Source: Actinopolymorpha alba DSM 45243
GTDB lineage: Bacteria; Actinomycetota; Actinomycetes; Propionibacteriales; Actinopolymorphaceae
Reading direction: 5' to 3'
Assembly (NCBI RefSeq): GCF_000373925.1
Contig: NZ_KB892739.1
Span: forward strand, 1-64,000
DNA: 64,000 bases
This document shows, one piece after another, positions 15,518-23,269 of the stretch. A program made the translations under genes and the position numbers. The notes under the pieces are model-generated. The model was not told the origin of the DNA. It did no database searches and saw nothing but the letters and a program-made list of their open reading frames with translations. Position 1 is the stretch's first letter. Every line of letters begins with the position of its first letter.

Positions 15518-18274
15518 TTGTCCGATCGGTTGCCCGATCCTTCCGATCCTTCCGTCCGTCGTGCGTTCCTCGACGGGCTCGACGTTCGACCCGACCCGTT
15601 CCAGCTCCACGCCATGGATGGGCTCGACGACGGCCACTCCGTCCTCGTCATGGCACCAACCGGCGCGGGTAAGACGTTCGTCGCCGACTACGCGGTCGCA
15701 CGCAGCCTCGCCGCCGGAACCACCGCCGTCTACACCACACCGCTGAAGGCACTCAGCAACCAGAAGTACCGCGACCTCTCCGCCCGACTCGGCCAAGACC
15801 GCGTCGGGCTCATCACCGGAGACCGGACCGTCAATCCTGGTGCCGCGGTGCTCGTCGTGACGACGGAGGTGCTGCGGGCCATGTTGTACGAAGTGCGGGC
15901 GGCGCGGCACGAACTCGAAACGACAGCGATGTCGGAGGGGGTCCACCCGGCTTCCCCACCGCCGGCACTGGCCCGACTGGGTGTCGTCGTACTCGACGAA
16001 TTTCACTACCTCCAGGACACCGAGCGCGGCGCGGTCTGGGAAGAGGTCGTGATCAACACGCCTGCCGACGTGCCCCTCGTGTGCCTGTCGGCCACGATCC
16101 CGGACGTCGCGCTCGTGCACGACTGGCTGACAAAAGTCCACGGCCCGACCGAGCTGGTCGTCGCGGACCAGCGGCCGGTGCAGCTCAACCATCTCTACGC
16201 TGTTGGCAATCTGCGCCGAGCCGCGCCGATGCTGCTTCCGGTGTACGTCGACGGACGGCTCAACACCGCGGCCGAACTCCTCGACGGTACGCGCCGCGAC
16301 ACCCGAGGCGAGGGTCTGCGGGCCCGCGACCGGGACCGGCCCGTCCCACCGTCCCGGCAGGACCTGATCGAACACCTGCGGGCAAACAACCTCGTACCCG
16401 CGATCTGGTTCGTCCTGTCAAGGTCAGGTTGCGACGAGGCGGTCACCGACTGCCTGGCCAGTGATCTCCAGCTCACGACCGAGGCGGAACGGGTACGGAT
16501 CCGGGCCCTGGTCGGCGAATCGCTCGCCCGCTTGTCGAGTGGGGAACTCCGCGCGATCGACGCCCCCGGCTGGCAGCACGCGCTCGAGTCCGGCGTCGCG
16601 GCCCACCATGGCGGGTTGGCGCCGGTCCAGCGCGAGGTCGTCGAGGCGGCGTTCGCCGAAGGACTTCTGAAGGTCGCCTTCGCGACGGAGACGCTCGCGC
16701 TCGGCGTCAACCTGCCCGCCCGCACCGTCGTGATCGACCGTGTCATTCGCGCCAGTGGGGAACTGCTGGATGCGGGCGAGTTCGCCCAGCTCTCCGGCCG
16801 GGCCGGCCGCCGCGGCATCGACGACGTGGGGCAGGTGGTGGTTCCGTGGTCGCCGCATGTCCCCTTCCACCGGGTCGCCGCGATCGTCGGCGGGCACCTC
16901 GCGGCCATCCGGTCGGCATTCCGGGTGACGCCGGCAATGACCCTCAACCTCGTCCGCATAGGTACGCCGGACGAGGCGCGCGCCGCGGTCGAGTCATCGC
17001 TGCGGCATCGCTGCGCGCTGGATCAGGCGGCTGTCCTGCGTACCGATCTCGCCACTCGTCAAGGCGAGCTTGACGACCTCACCGAGCAGCTCGAGCTGTC
17101 CGACCTGGCCGAACCCGCCGACCTCACCGAGCAAGCCGAAGCCGCCAACCTCGCCGAATCCGCCGACCGGACCGAGCAAGCCGAAGCCGCCAACCTCGCC
17201 GAACCCGCCGACCGGACCGAACCCGCCGACCTGGCCATGGAGCTGGCCGGTGTCCGCCCGGGCGATGTCGTCGTCGACACCGGACGGACGTCGTACGGCC
17301 CGGTCGTCGTCCTGGCCGTGGGTACCAAGCGGGGCGCCACCTGCGTCGAGGCCATCCACACCAGCGGGCGGCGCCTCCAGCTCACGCCGTCGAGCCTGCG
17401 CGGCCGCCCGGCCGTACTCGCCCACCTCGACCTGCCGGACTGGGAGCCGACCCAACGTGGCCACGCCAAACGGGCCGCCGACGCGCTGGCCCAACTCGAC
17501 CTCCCACTCGCTGGACTCGAACACGCCACCTCGCCCATTCCGCATCCCCACGCGAAGCCAGCCGCACCTGGACGACGGCTCGCGGCGCGACGCAGCCGGC
17601 TGGCCGCGACGGTCGAGAGTCTGGAGACGTTGGTCGCGGAGACGACCGACGGTGTGAGGACAGAGCTCGACCGGGTGATCCGCCTCCTCCGCCGCCGCGG
17701 ACACCTTGTCAACTGGACCTTGACACCGTCGGGTCAGGCGGTACGGCGGCTGTTCCATCCGTCCGGACTGCTGCTCGGGGAGTGCCTGGTGGCCGGAGTT
17801 CTGGACGGACTGGAGCCCGCCTCACTCGCGTCGGCCGCGTCGTGGTTCACGGCGCGCAGCCGCCTTGGCGGGCCACCCTCGACCGGTATCGCCACACCGG
17901 AACTGGCCCGGCGATGGGAAACCGTTCGTGCCATCACCCGGGCAGTCCAGGCCGACGAGATCGCCGAAGGGCTGTCCCCCACGCCGCACCCCGAGCCCGC
18001 GCTCGGCGTACCCGTCCACCGCTGGGCTGCTGGTTCGCCGCTCGACGTCGCGGTGGGCGCCAGCGACGTCCTGGTCGGAGACGTCGTACGCGAGATACGC
18101 CAGGTGGCCGAACTCCTCGACCAACTGGCAACCGTCCCTGGAAACCACCAGACACCCGCGCGGGCCGCCGTCGTCGCGTTACGCCGCGGCGCCGTCGTCG
18201 CGGCTGACGAACGAACGACGCCCGACGGAACGGCGTACCCAACACTCCTGCTCAGCACCCCGGTATCGAACTGA
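15518..18274 (+). CDS. Ski2/Mtr4-like DEAD-box helicase (HelY-like)
   Basis: A 918-residue superfamily 2 helicase. Q-motif region FQLHAMDGL, Walker A APTGAGKT (46-53), TTPLKALSNQKYRDL (motif Ia), VVLDEFHYL (DEVH-type motif II), LSATIP (motif III), and the C-terminal core with FATETLALGVNLPARTVVI and QLSGRAGRRGIDD (motif VI). The C-terminal third holds the DSHCT-like region (LFHPSGLLLGECLVAGVLDG, VVREIRQVAELLDQL). It probably unwinds structured RNA, as HelY does. The start is TTG at 15518, set by CGGAGG five bases upstream. A repeat-rich linker lies between helicase core and C-terminal domain. It is not in the proteasome/tat neighbourhood usual for helY, so it may be a second or relocated copy. 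Confidence 0.9.
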   Translation: MSDRLPDPSDPSVRRAFLDGLDVRPDPFQLHAMDGLDDGHSVLVMAPTGAGKTFVADYAVARSLAAGTTAVYTTPLKALSNQKYRDLSARLGQDRVGLITGDRTVNPGAAVLVVTTEVLRAMLYEVRAARHELETTAMSEGVHPASPPPALARLGVVVLDEFHYLQDTERGAVWEEVVINTPADVPLVCLSATIPDVALVHDWLTKVHGPTELVVADQRPVQLNHLYAVGNLRRAAPMLLPVYVDGRLNTAAELLDGTRRDTRGEGLRARDRDRPVPPSRQDLIEHLRANNLVPAIWFVLSRSGCDEAVTDCLASDLQLTTEAERVRIRALVGESLARLSSGELRAIDAPGWQHALESGVAAHHGGLAPVQREVVEAAFAEGLLKVAFATETLALGVNLPARTVVIDRVIRASGELLDAGEFAQLSGRAGRRGIDDVGQVVVPWSPHVPFHRVAAIVGGHLAAIRSAFRVTPAMTLNLVRIGTPDEARAAVESSLRHRCALDQAAVLRTDLATRQGELDDLTEQLELSDLAEPADLTEQAEAANLAESADRTEQAEAANLAEPADRTEPADLAMELAGVRPGDVVVDTGRTSYGPVVVLAVGTKRGATCVEAIHTSGRRLQLTPSSLRGRPAVLAHLDLPDWEPTQRGHAKRAADALAQLDLPLAGLEHATSPIPHPHAKPAAPGRRLAARRSRLAATVESLETLVAETTDGVRTELDRVIRLLRRRGHLVNWTLTPSGQAVRRLFHPSGLLLGECLVAGVLDGLEPASLASAASWFTARSRLGGPPSTGIATPELARRWETVRAITRAVQADEIAEGLSPTPHPEPALGVPVHRWAAGSPLDVAVGASDVLVGDVVREIRQVAELLDQLATVPGNHQTPARAAVVALRRGAVVAADERTTPDGTAYPTLLLSTPVSN
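17126..17215 (+). repeat. 45-bp tandem repeat inside the helicase gene
   Basis: Two adjacent 45-base units (17126-17170 and 17171-17215) differ at one base, with partial units on both sides (from 17111 and to about 17235). Each encodes the 15-residue unit TEQAEAANLAESADR or its EPADR variant, an acidic helical linker. Copy number is likely to vary between strains. Confidence 0.85.
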
Positions 18275-18306
18275 GTGCCGACCAAGAGGCCTGCGTAAAA
18301 AGCCGT

Positions 18307-18336
18307 TTGCCAGGCTTTGCCGGCATCGCTTACGGT
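18307..18336 (+). promoter_or_regulatory. Promoter of the leader-controlled ABC transporter gene
   Basis: TTGCCA (18307-18312) and TACGGT (18331-18336) are spaced by 18 bases, as in vegetative actinobacterial promoters. Transcription would start near 18343, giving a leader of about 120 bases that contains the leader peptide and hairpin below. Confidence 0.5.
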
Positions 18337-18368
18337 GCTGGCGTCAGGTTTGGAAGGGGGTGACGGTC

Positions 18369-18416
18369 ATGTCCGATCGACTGACAGCGTCGCCCGAGAG
18401 CCGCCCCCAGGCCTGA
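18369..18416 (+). CDS. Leader peptide upstream of ABC transporter
   Basis: A 15-codon ORF, MSDRLTASPESRPQA, with a very good ribosome binding site GGAAGGGGG (18352-18360) eight bases before its ATG. It ends ten bases before the left arm of a hairpin that masks the SD of the following gene. A ribosome held near its stop codon would cover the start of that arm. This is the typical plan of leader peptides regulating antibiotic exporters or ribosome modification genes. Confidence 0.6.
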   Translation: MSDRLTASPESRPQA

Positions 18417-18425
18417 CAATCAGCC

Positions 18426-18460
18426 GGGGCCTCGCTGCTGAGACTCACAGTGGAGGCCCC
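18426..18460 (+). promoter_or_regulatory. SD-sequestering hairpin before ABC transporter
   Basis: GGGGCCTC (18426-18433) pairs perfectly with GAGGCCCC (18453-18460). The right arm includes part of GTGGAGG, the SD of the gene starting at 18463. The left arm could instead pair with the CCCCCAGGCC stretch at the end of the leader ORF (18404-18413), so two exclusive structures are possible. Confidence 0.65.
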
Positions 18461-18462
18461 AC

Positions 18463-20190
18463 ATGCAGCTTTCCCTCCTGCTTCGCCTGCGTCCCTTCCT
18501 CCTCGCCGGGCAACGGTCGAGGCTTGCTCTCTACATCGCGTTGTTGCTGGCTTCGGCGCTGCTCGCGGTCGCGGTCCCGCTGGCCTTTCAGCGCACCGTC
18601 GATGATGGACTGGCAATCGGCGCCACAGCGGTCGCGCTGACGTGGACCGGCGTCGCCCTGGCACTCGGTCTGATCGCCGCCGGGGCGGCTGCCGTCGCGA
18701 ACGCCGCGGGCGCCGATATAGGTGGCAGAATCTCAGAGGCGCTGCGGTTGGCGCTGTTCGAGCAGATCACCGCCCAGCCGTACGCCTTCCATGCGCAGTC
18801 CAAGGCCGGTGCCGTGGTCTCCCGACTGACGCGCAGCCCCTCAGCGGCCAGCAACCTGATCCAGTCGGTCTTCGGCACCCTGATCGGCCAGGGAGTGCTG
18901 TTGGTTTTGGCTGTGGTCACGTTGGCCCGGATCAATGTGATCGCGGTTGTAGTGGTGTTGGCGATGGTGCCGCTATTTATGATCCCGCTGCGCCTGTTCA
19001 CGAACCGTATTTATGCGGCGGGGCGCGAACAAACCGCCGCCACCAGCGAGGCCGAGCATTTTCTGACCGAACGACTCAACGTCGAAGGCGCGGTGACCCG
19101 TCACCTGCTCCATTCACACCCGGCCGAGTCCGCGGCCTTCGCCGCCCGGGTCGCGAGGATCCGGACGGCATTGGTTCGGCGCAATGGCAGCTTCTACGGA
19201 TCCCAGTTCTTCACCTCCGCCCTCGCCGCTCTCGGCGTGGCTGGCGCCTACGCTGCTGGCACGCTGCAGGGCGCATCAGTAGGACAGGTTGTCGCGATGG
19301 CCGCCCTGGTGAAGCTGATCTACGACCCCCTTGTGCAGATCAGCATCCAAGGGCTCGGCCTGAGCGGCGGCATCATCGAACTGGAGAGGATCTTCGCGGT
19401 GCTGGACCTGCCGGTGCAGCAGCCTGCAGGTAACCGGAGGCTGGGGGCGCCAGCGACGCGGCTCGCCTTCGAGCGTGTGTGGTTCCGGCATCCAGCGCCC
19501 GGAACGGCAACCCTTCCTGACCTCGCCGCGGACACCACTACGGTGGGCGAACACGACTGGGCGGTGGCCGACCTCACGTTCTCATTGGTGCCGGGTGGTA
19601 CGACGGCCCTGGTCGGCCCCAGCGGAGCCGGCAAAACCACAACAGCCCTGCTTGCCGTCGCGGTGCATCAGCCGACCCGAGGTCGGATCATGATCGACGA
19701 CGTCGATCTGGCTGATCTGTCCCCGGCGTCGCGGCATCGGGCCATTGGCATGGTGACTCAGGACGTCTTCGTCCTCCACACCAGCCTCCGCGACAACCTC
19801 ACGGTGGCAGGCCCCGAGGCGACCGACGACCAGATCCTGGAGGCCCTGCACCGCGCCCAACTCGCCGGCCTGATCGACACGCTGCCGCAGGGGCTCGACA
19901 CTGTGGTGGGTGATCGCGGATTTCGGCTGTCCGGCGGAGAACGTCAACGACTCAGCCTTGCCCGGCTCTTCCTGGCCGATCCGGACATCGTGATTCTGGA
20001 CGAGGCCACGGCCCACCTGGACACGTTGACCGAGGCCGCCCTCCACAACGCGATGACCCACCATCTTGCCGGGCGAACCTTGCTGATCATCGCCCACCGA
20101 CCGAGCACGATCGAGAACGCCGATCGCACCATCCGTCTCGATCACGGCCGGGTCGTCGCCATTGATCCAGATCGAAGGATCACGCGATGA
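18463..20190 (+). CDS. ABC exporter half-transporter (permease-ATPase fusion)
   Basis: A 575-residue type IV ABC exporter. Six membrane helices occupy residues about 20-310; the ATPase domain has Walker A VGPSGAGKTTTALL, Q-loop GMVTQDVFVLHTSLRDNL, signature LSGGERQRLSLARL, Walker B DIVILDEATAHLD and the switch histidine in LLIIAHRPSTI. Members of this group export drugs, peptides or lipids as homo- or heterodimers. It is preceded by a leader peptide and SD-masking hairpin, so expression is probably induced by a translation inhibitor. Its stop overlaps an ATG of a truncated second ORF (20187), which suggests that a co-translated partner gene was lost. Confidence 0.9.
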   Translation: MQLSLLLRLRPFLLAGQRSRLALYIALLLASALLAVAVPLAFQRTVDDGLAIGATAVALTWTGVALALGLIAAGAAAVANAAGADIGGRISEALRLALFEQITAQPYAFHAQSKAGAVVSRLTRSPSAASNLIQSVFGTLIGQGVLLVLAVVTLARINVIAVVVVLAMVPLFMIPLRLFTNRIYAAGREQTAATSEAEHFLTERLNVEGAVTRHLLHSHPAESAAFAARVARIRTALVRRNGSFYGSQFFTSALAALGVAGAYAAGTLQGASVGQVVAMAALVKLIYDPLVQISIQGLGLSGGIIELERIFAVLDLPVQQPAGNRRLGAPATRLAFERVWFRHPAPGTATLPDLAADTTTVGEHDWAVADLTFSLVPGGTTALVGPSGAGKTTTALLAVAVHQPTRGRIMIDDVDLADLSPASRHRAIGMVTQDVFVLHTSLRDNLTVAGPEATDDQILEALHRAQLAGLIDTLPQGLDTVVGDRGFRLSGGERQRLSLARLFLADPDIVILDEATAHLDTLTEAALHNAMTHHLAGRTLLIIAHRPSTIENADRTIRLDHGRVVAIDPDRRITR

Positions 20191-20261
20191 CCGAACCCCC
20201 TTCGATTTCCAAGCCGAAAGCGGGGTCCGATTCTCACTCATACGACAGCCGTCGATCGTGA
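20187..20261 (+). pseudogene. Truncated ORF co-translated with ABC exporter
   Basis: The ATG overlaps the exporter stop (ATGA) as in genuine translationally coupled pairs, but the frame closes after 24 codons (begins MTEPPSISKPKAGSDS). What follows is a patchwork containing an APH fragment on the other strand. Probably the first codons of a partner gene removed by recombination. Confidence 0.4.
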
Positions 20262-20426
20262 CCTTGGCTGCGTCTTGTGGGTATCGAACGCTGGAGTCGA
20301 TACCGCGGGCGCCATCAATGCCGAGGTGAAGTCGGCGTGGTTAGGGGCGCGGCGATGCTCGTTGATATACGCCGGGTCCCGGAGCATCCCACCACTGTGC
20401 GTCTTGCTCTGCAACGCCGTTGGCCA

Positions 20427-20504
20427 ACCTCGCGCCCGTCGTACCGTCTCGCCAATGCGGACTACCGGATTGAGATTCCCGCCGGTGAGGACTTCTTCTG
20501 GCAC
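20427..20504 (-). pseudogene. N-terminal fragment of an APH-like phosphotransferase
   Basis: On the minus strand EEVLTGGNLNPVVRIGETVR continues with RARG, the same opening as the intact APH-like gene at 14411-15118 (LAGGHLTDEVVRVGSTVRR). Similarity stops abruptly after about 26 residues, and the rest of the open frame to 20238 is unrelated. The 393-base stretch 20191-20583 holds no intact gene. Confidence 0.55.
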
Positions 20505-20583
20505 GGTCTAACGCTACAGCCGACAGCCAGTGGATCGATGGAGCCGGCGCCGCGCAAACCCGCGTGCACCAGCCGCCAGCTCT

Positions 20584-21255
20584 TTATGACAGCAACGGAA
20601 ATCGACCGGCCTGAGACCCGAGTTCACTTCGTTCGTGCTCCGTAAGCGATCGTCGGCCGGTACCAACCTCGAAGAACTGCTGGTCGTCCCAATCGAGACT
20701 GACGGGCGGTTCCCCACCCAATAGCGCTACGAGGACTGGCCGCGTCACACGCAAGGCGGGTTCAGTCGTCCACGGCGAGCGGCCCAGCGTCATTGCGGCA
20801 TCAATTCCATGCGCCGCCAAGGAGATCACCCGCGTGAGCAGCCAATCCCCGAGTCTCATGGCCCCGACCCGGTTGATCTCCACCACCCGTTCGAGTTCGA
20901 CCTCATCCGCCCACGTCACGATGGAATGCACCATGGAGTCGAAGTACTCGGGCGCGGTCGTATGCCCGACGAGGATGCGGGCATGCCTTTGGGTGCGCTC
21001 GACATTAAGTTGGCGATATTCCGTCGTGGACCGTTCAGGCCGGCGGTAGTAGTCCGCCGCTTCTCGCGGTGTAGCAGCTTCCGGCGCTCTCGGAAAGTCA
21101 CCAGACCGCACGCTGTCGGCCGTGTGGACGACAAGCTCCGCCAGAGTCCATGGCGGACAGTTGGTGAGGCGAGCGAATTCCTGCTCCGACACATCACGAA
21201 GCGCTTCACTCATCGCCCGTCCCTCAGCCGTCAATGCCAGCCGGATCTCCTTCAT
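20584..21255 (-). CDS. DinB-fold / maleylpyruvate isomerase N-terminal family protein
   Basis: A 223-residue protein of the TIGR03083/MDMPI_N type, the mycothiol-dependent branch of the DinB four-helix fold found almost only in actinobacteria. Typical features are EFARLTNCPPWTLAELVVHT near the N-terminus (His for metal binding), an Asp/His-containing helix DWLLTRVISLAAHGIDAAM, and the C-terminal domain LRVTRPVLVALLGG. These proteins catalyse thiol-dependent isomerase or S-transferase reactions; the substrate here is not evident. The ATG follows TAGGCT by seven bases without an SD, fitting a leaderless mRNA; the long upstream open frame is antisense to the next ABC gene and is discarded. Confidence 0.82.
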   Translation of the reverse strand: MKEIRLALTAEGRAMSEALRDVSEQEFARLTNCPPWTLAELVVHTADSVRSGDFPRAPEAATPREAADYYRRPERSTTEYRQLNVERTQRHARILVGHTTAPEYFDSMVHSIVTWADEVELERVVEINRVGAMRLGDWLLTRVISLAAHGIDAAMTLGRSPWTTEPALRVTRPVLVALLGGEPPVSLDWDDQQFFEVGTGRRSLTEHERSELGSQAGRFPLLS

Positions 21256-21262
21256 GCGCGGC

Positions 21263-21268
21263 AGCCTA
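21263..21268 (-). promoter_or_regulatory. -10 box of leaderless DinB-fold gene
   Basis: Minus-strand TAGGCT, seven bases ahead of the ATG at 21255, with no SD between. Confidence 0.45.
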
Positions 21269-21391
21269 GCCCGGATGCCTGGTGTGCAATCCGCGTACAA
21301 CAAGCACGCTCGATCCGGCGCTGAACGTGGCCGGAAGAGGCCATGAATTCTGTCGGGCGCCCGCGGGGTCGCGTGTGGCAGCGTCGAGCGC

Positions 21392-23269
21392 ATGGCGCGA
21401 TTCGATCTGGTTCCGGTGCTTCGGAGGTATCTCCTGCATGCCCGACTGTTGTGGCGGGTGGCTCCCGGGCCGACTGTGCTATGTGCGGTACTGACGATGC
21501 TGTCAGCGTTGGCGAGTACGGCGGTGTTGGTGACGACGGGCCGGCTGGTCGGGGCGTTAGCGACGGCGATCTCCTCGGGTCCAGGCTCGGCGGCGGCAGG
21601 TGCCGCTTGGTGGTGGCTGGCGGCGACTGCCTCAGCACTGGTGATCGGTCCCGTGTCATCGTCAGCGGTGGCCGCGGTGGCTGAGGGGATCTCGGCGAAG
21701 TACCTGGTCGCTGTGTCGGACATGACGATCCAACTCGGCACCGACCCATACGGCATCGGTCACCTGGAGGACCCCGTTATCGCGGGGCGTCTCGATGCGT
21801 TGGCGCGAGCACCGCAGGATTGGTTGTTTGTCACCGGTATCAACGGCGGCTGGCTGGTGCTGGCCGAGCGGCTCAGCGGTGTCGGTGCGTTCGTCGTACT
21901 GCTGGAATGGTCTTGGTGGCCGCCACTCATCGTGGTCTTGGCATGGCAGATCAACGCGCGGACGATGGCGCGATATATAAACGACGTCTTTGACGAGATG
22001 TTGACTGCGACAGGCAGCGGCCGGCGCCGGGCGACGTACTTGCGGTCGCTACTCACCGCGGGCACGACCGCGAAAGAGGTACGCCTGTTTGGGTTGGTCG
22101 ACTGGCTGGCCGATCGGTACCTCGCGACCTGGCACACCACAATGGCTGTGGTGTGGGCCCGTCGGACCAAAAGCCTGCGGCGAACCATATGGTCAGCGGT
22201 GATCGTGCTGGCAGCGAATGCCCTCGTGTTCGGTCTGCTCGCGCGCGATGCGTGGATCGGCGGCGTATCGACTGGCTCGCTGGTGACTGTCGCACTGTCG
22301 ATCCTGGCGCTCGCAGCATTCGGCAGCCTGTATCCGAGTAACGGGTTCGCACGAACCACCTCTGTGCTCGCCGAGGTGGTTACGACGCGCGTCCAACGCG
22401 GTTTGTCACCCCTTCCCGACCGTCGAGGCAGTGCCATCCCGGCGCCAGCACGACCACTGCCGGTGCGTCCGCAGCCTGTGGCGGTGGACCTGCAGGACGT
22501 GACGTTCGGCTATGCGTCCCGCGCCAATCCAACCCTGGCGGGGTTGACCCTGCGTATTCCGGCAGGCCAGTCCGTCGCGCTCGTGGGCGTGAACGGTGCC
22601 GGCAAATCGACGCTGATCAAGCTCCTGTGCGGCCTGTATCGACCGCAGTCAGGAACAGTTCGGATCGACGGCGCTGACCCCGGCGTCGATGTCACGGCTC
22701 GGCGCCGAGTGAGCGCCATCTTCCAGGATTTCGTTCGCTACCAGCTCCCGCTGCGCGACAACGTCGGCTTCGGCGCAGAGGCGGTCGCCGATCACGCCGT
22801 CCTCGAACACGCTCTTCACGATGCTGGCGGGGCACAACTGCTCGACGAGCTCAGCTTCGGATGGGACACGATCCTGTCCGCGGAGTACGCCAAGGGCACC
22901 GACCTGTCCGGCGGGCAGTGGCAACGGGTAGCCCTTGCCCGCGCATTCGCCGCCCTGTCCGCCGACGCGGGGCTGCTGGTCCTGGACGAGCCCACCGCCG
23001 CCCTCGACGTACGCACCGAGGCGGCACTCTTCGATCGTTTCCTCCAGGTGACTCGGGGCGCCACCACGATCCTGGTGTCGCACCGCTTGTCGAGTGTCAG
23101 ACATGCCGACCGGATCCTCGTACTCGACAATCCCGACGGAGCCGGCGCCCGCGTCATCGAGGACGGCAGCCACGACGAGCTGCTCGCCGCAGGCGGCGCG
23201 TACGCGGAGATGTTCACCCTGCAGGCATCACGCTTCGCAGCTGCCGGGAGCGAAGGAGCGACCCGATGA
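21392..23269 (+). CDS. ABC exporter half-transporter, first of a pair
   Basis: A 625-residue permease-ATPase fusion. The N-terminal part (25-330) has about six membrane helices; the ATPase has Walker A VGVNGAGKSTLIKLL, signature LSGGQWQRVALARAF, Walker B GLLVLDEPTAALD and switch histidine TTILVSHRLSSV. The GVNGAGKST and GGQWQR forms are typical of actinobacterial exporters linked to natural-product or peptide export. Its stop overlaps the start of the next gene (ATGA at 23266), so the two are made together and probably form a heterodimer. The start ATG has no strong SD. The substrate is unknown. Confidence 0.9.
   Translation: MARFDLVPVLRRYLLHARLLWRVAPGPTVLCAVLTMLSALASTAVLVTTGRLVGALATAISSGPGSAAAGAAWWWLAATASALVIGPVSSSAVAAVAEGISAKYLVAVSDMTIQLGTDPYGIGHLEDPVIAGRLDALARAPQDWLFVTGINGGWLVLAERLSGVGAFVVLLEWSWWPPLIVVLAWQINARTMARYINDVFDEMLTATGSGRRRATYLRSLLTAGTTAKEVRLFGLVDWLADRYLATWHTTMAVVWARRTKSLRRTIWSAVIVLAANALVFGLLARDAWIGGVSTGSLVTVALSILALAAFGSLYPSNGFARTTSVLAEVVTTRVQRGLSPLPDRRGSAIPAPARPLPVRPQPVAVDLQDVTFGYASRANPTLAGLTLRIPAGQSVALVGVNGAGKSTLIKLLCGLYRPQSGTVRIDGADPGVDVTARRRVSAIFQDFVRYQLPLRDNVGFGAEAVADHAVLEHALHDAGGAQLLDELSFGWDTILSAEYAKGTDLSGGQWQRVALARAFAALSADAGLLVLDEPTAALDVRTEAALFDRFLQVTRGATTILVSHRLSSVRHADRILVLDNPDGAGARVIEDGSHDELLAAGGAYAEMFTLQASRFAAAGSEGATR

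Noticed and set aside
15437-16375. Minus-strand frame of 312 codons
   Set aside because: Antisense shadow of the helicase core, whose motifs are unambiguous on the plus strand.
22861-23265. N-terminal extension of the second ABC half-transporter
   Set aside because: It is an out-of-frame shadow of the preceding ATPase domain; the ATGA overlap at 23266 marks the start.
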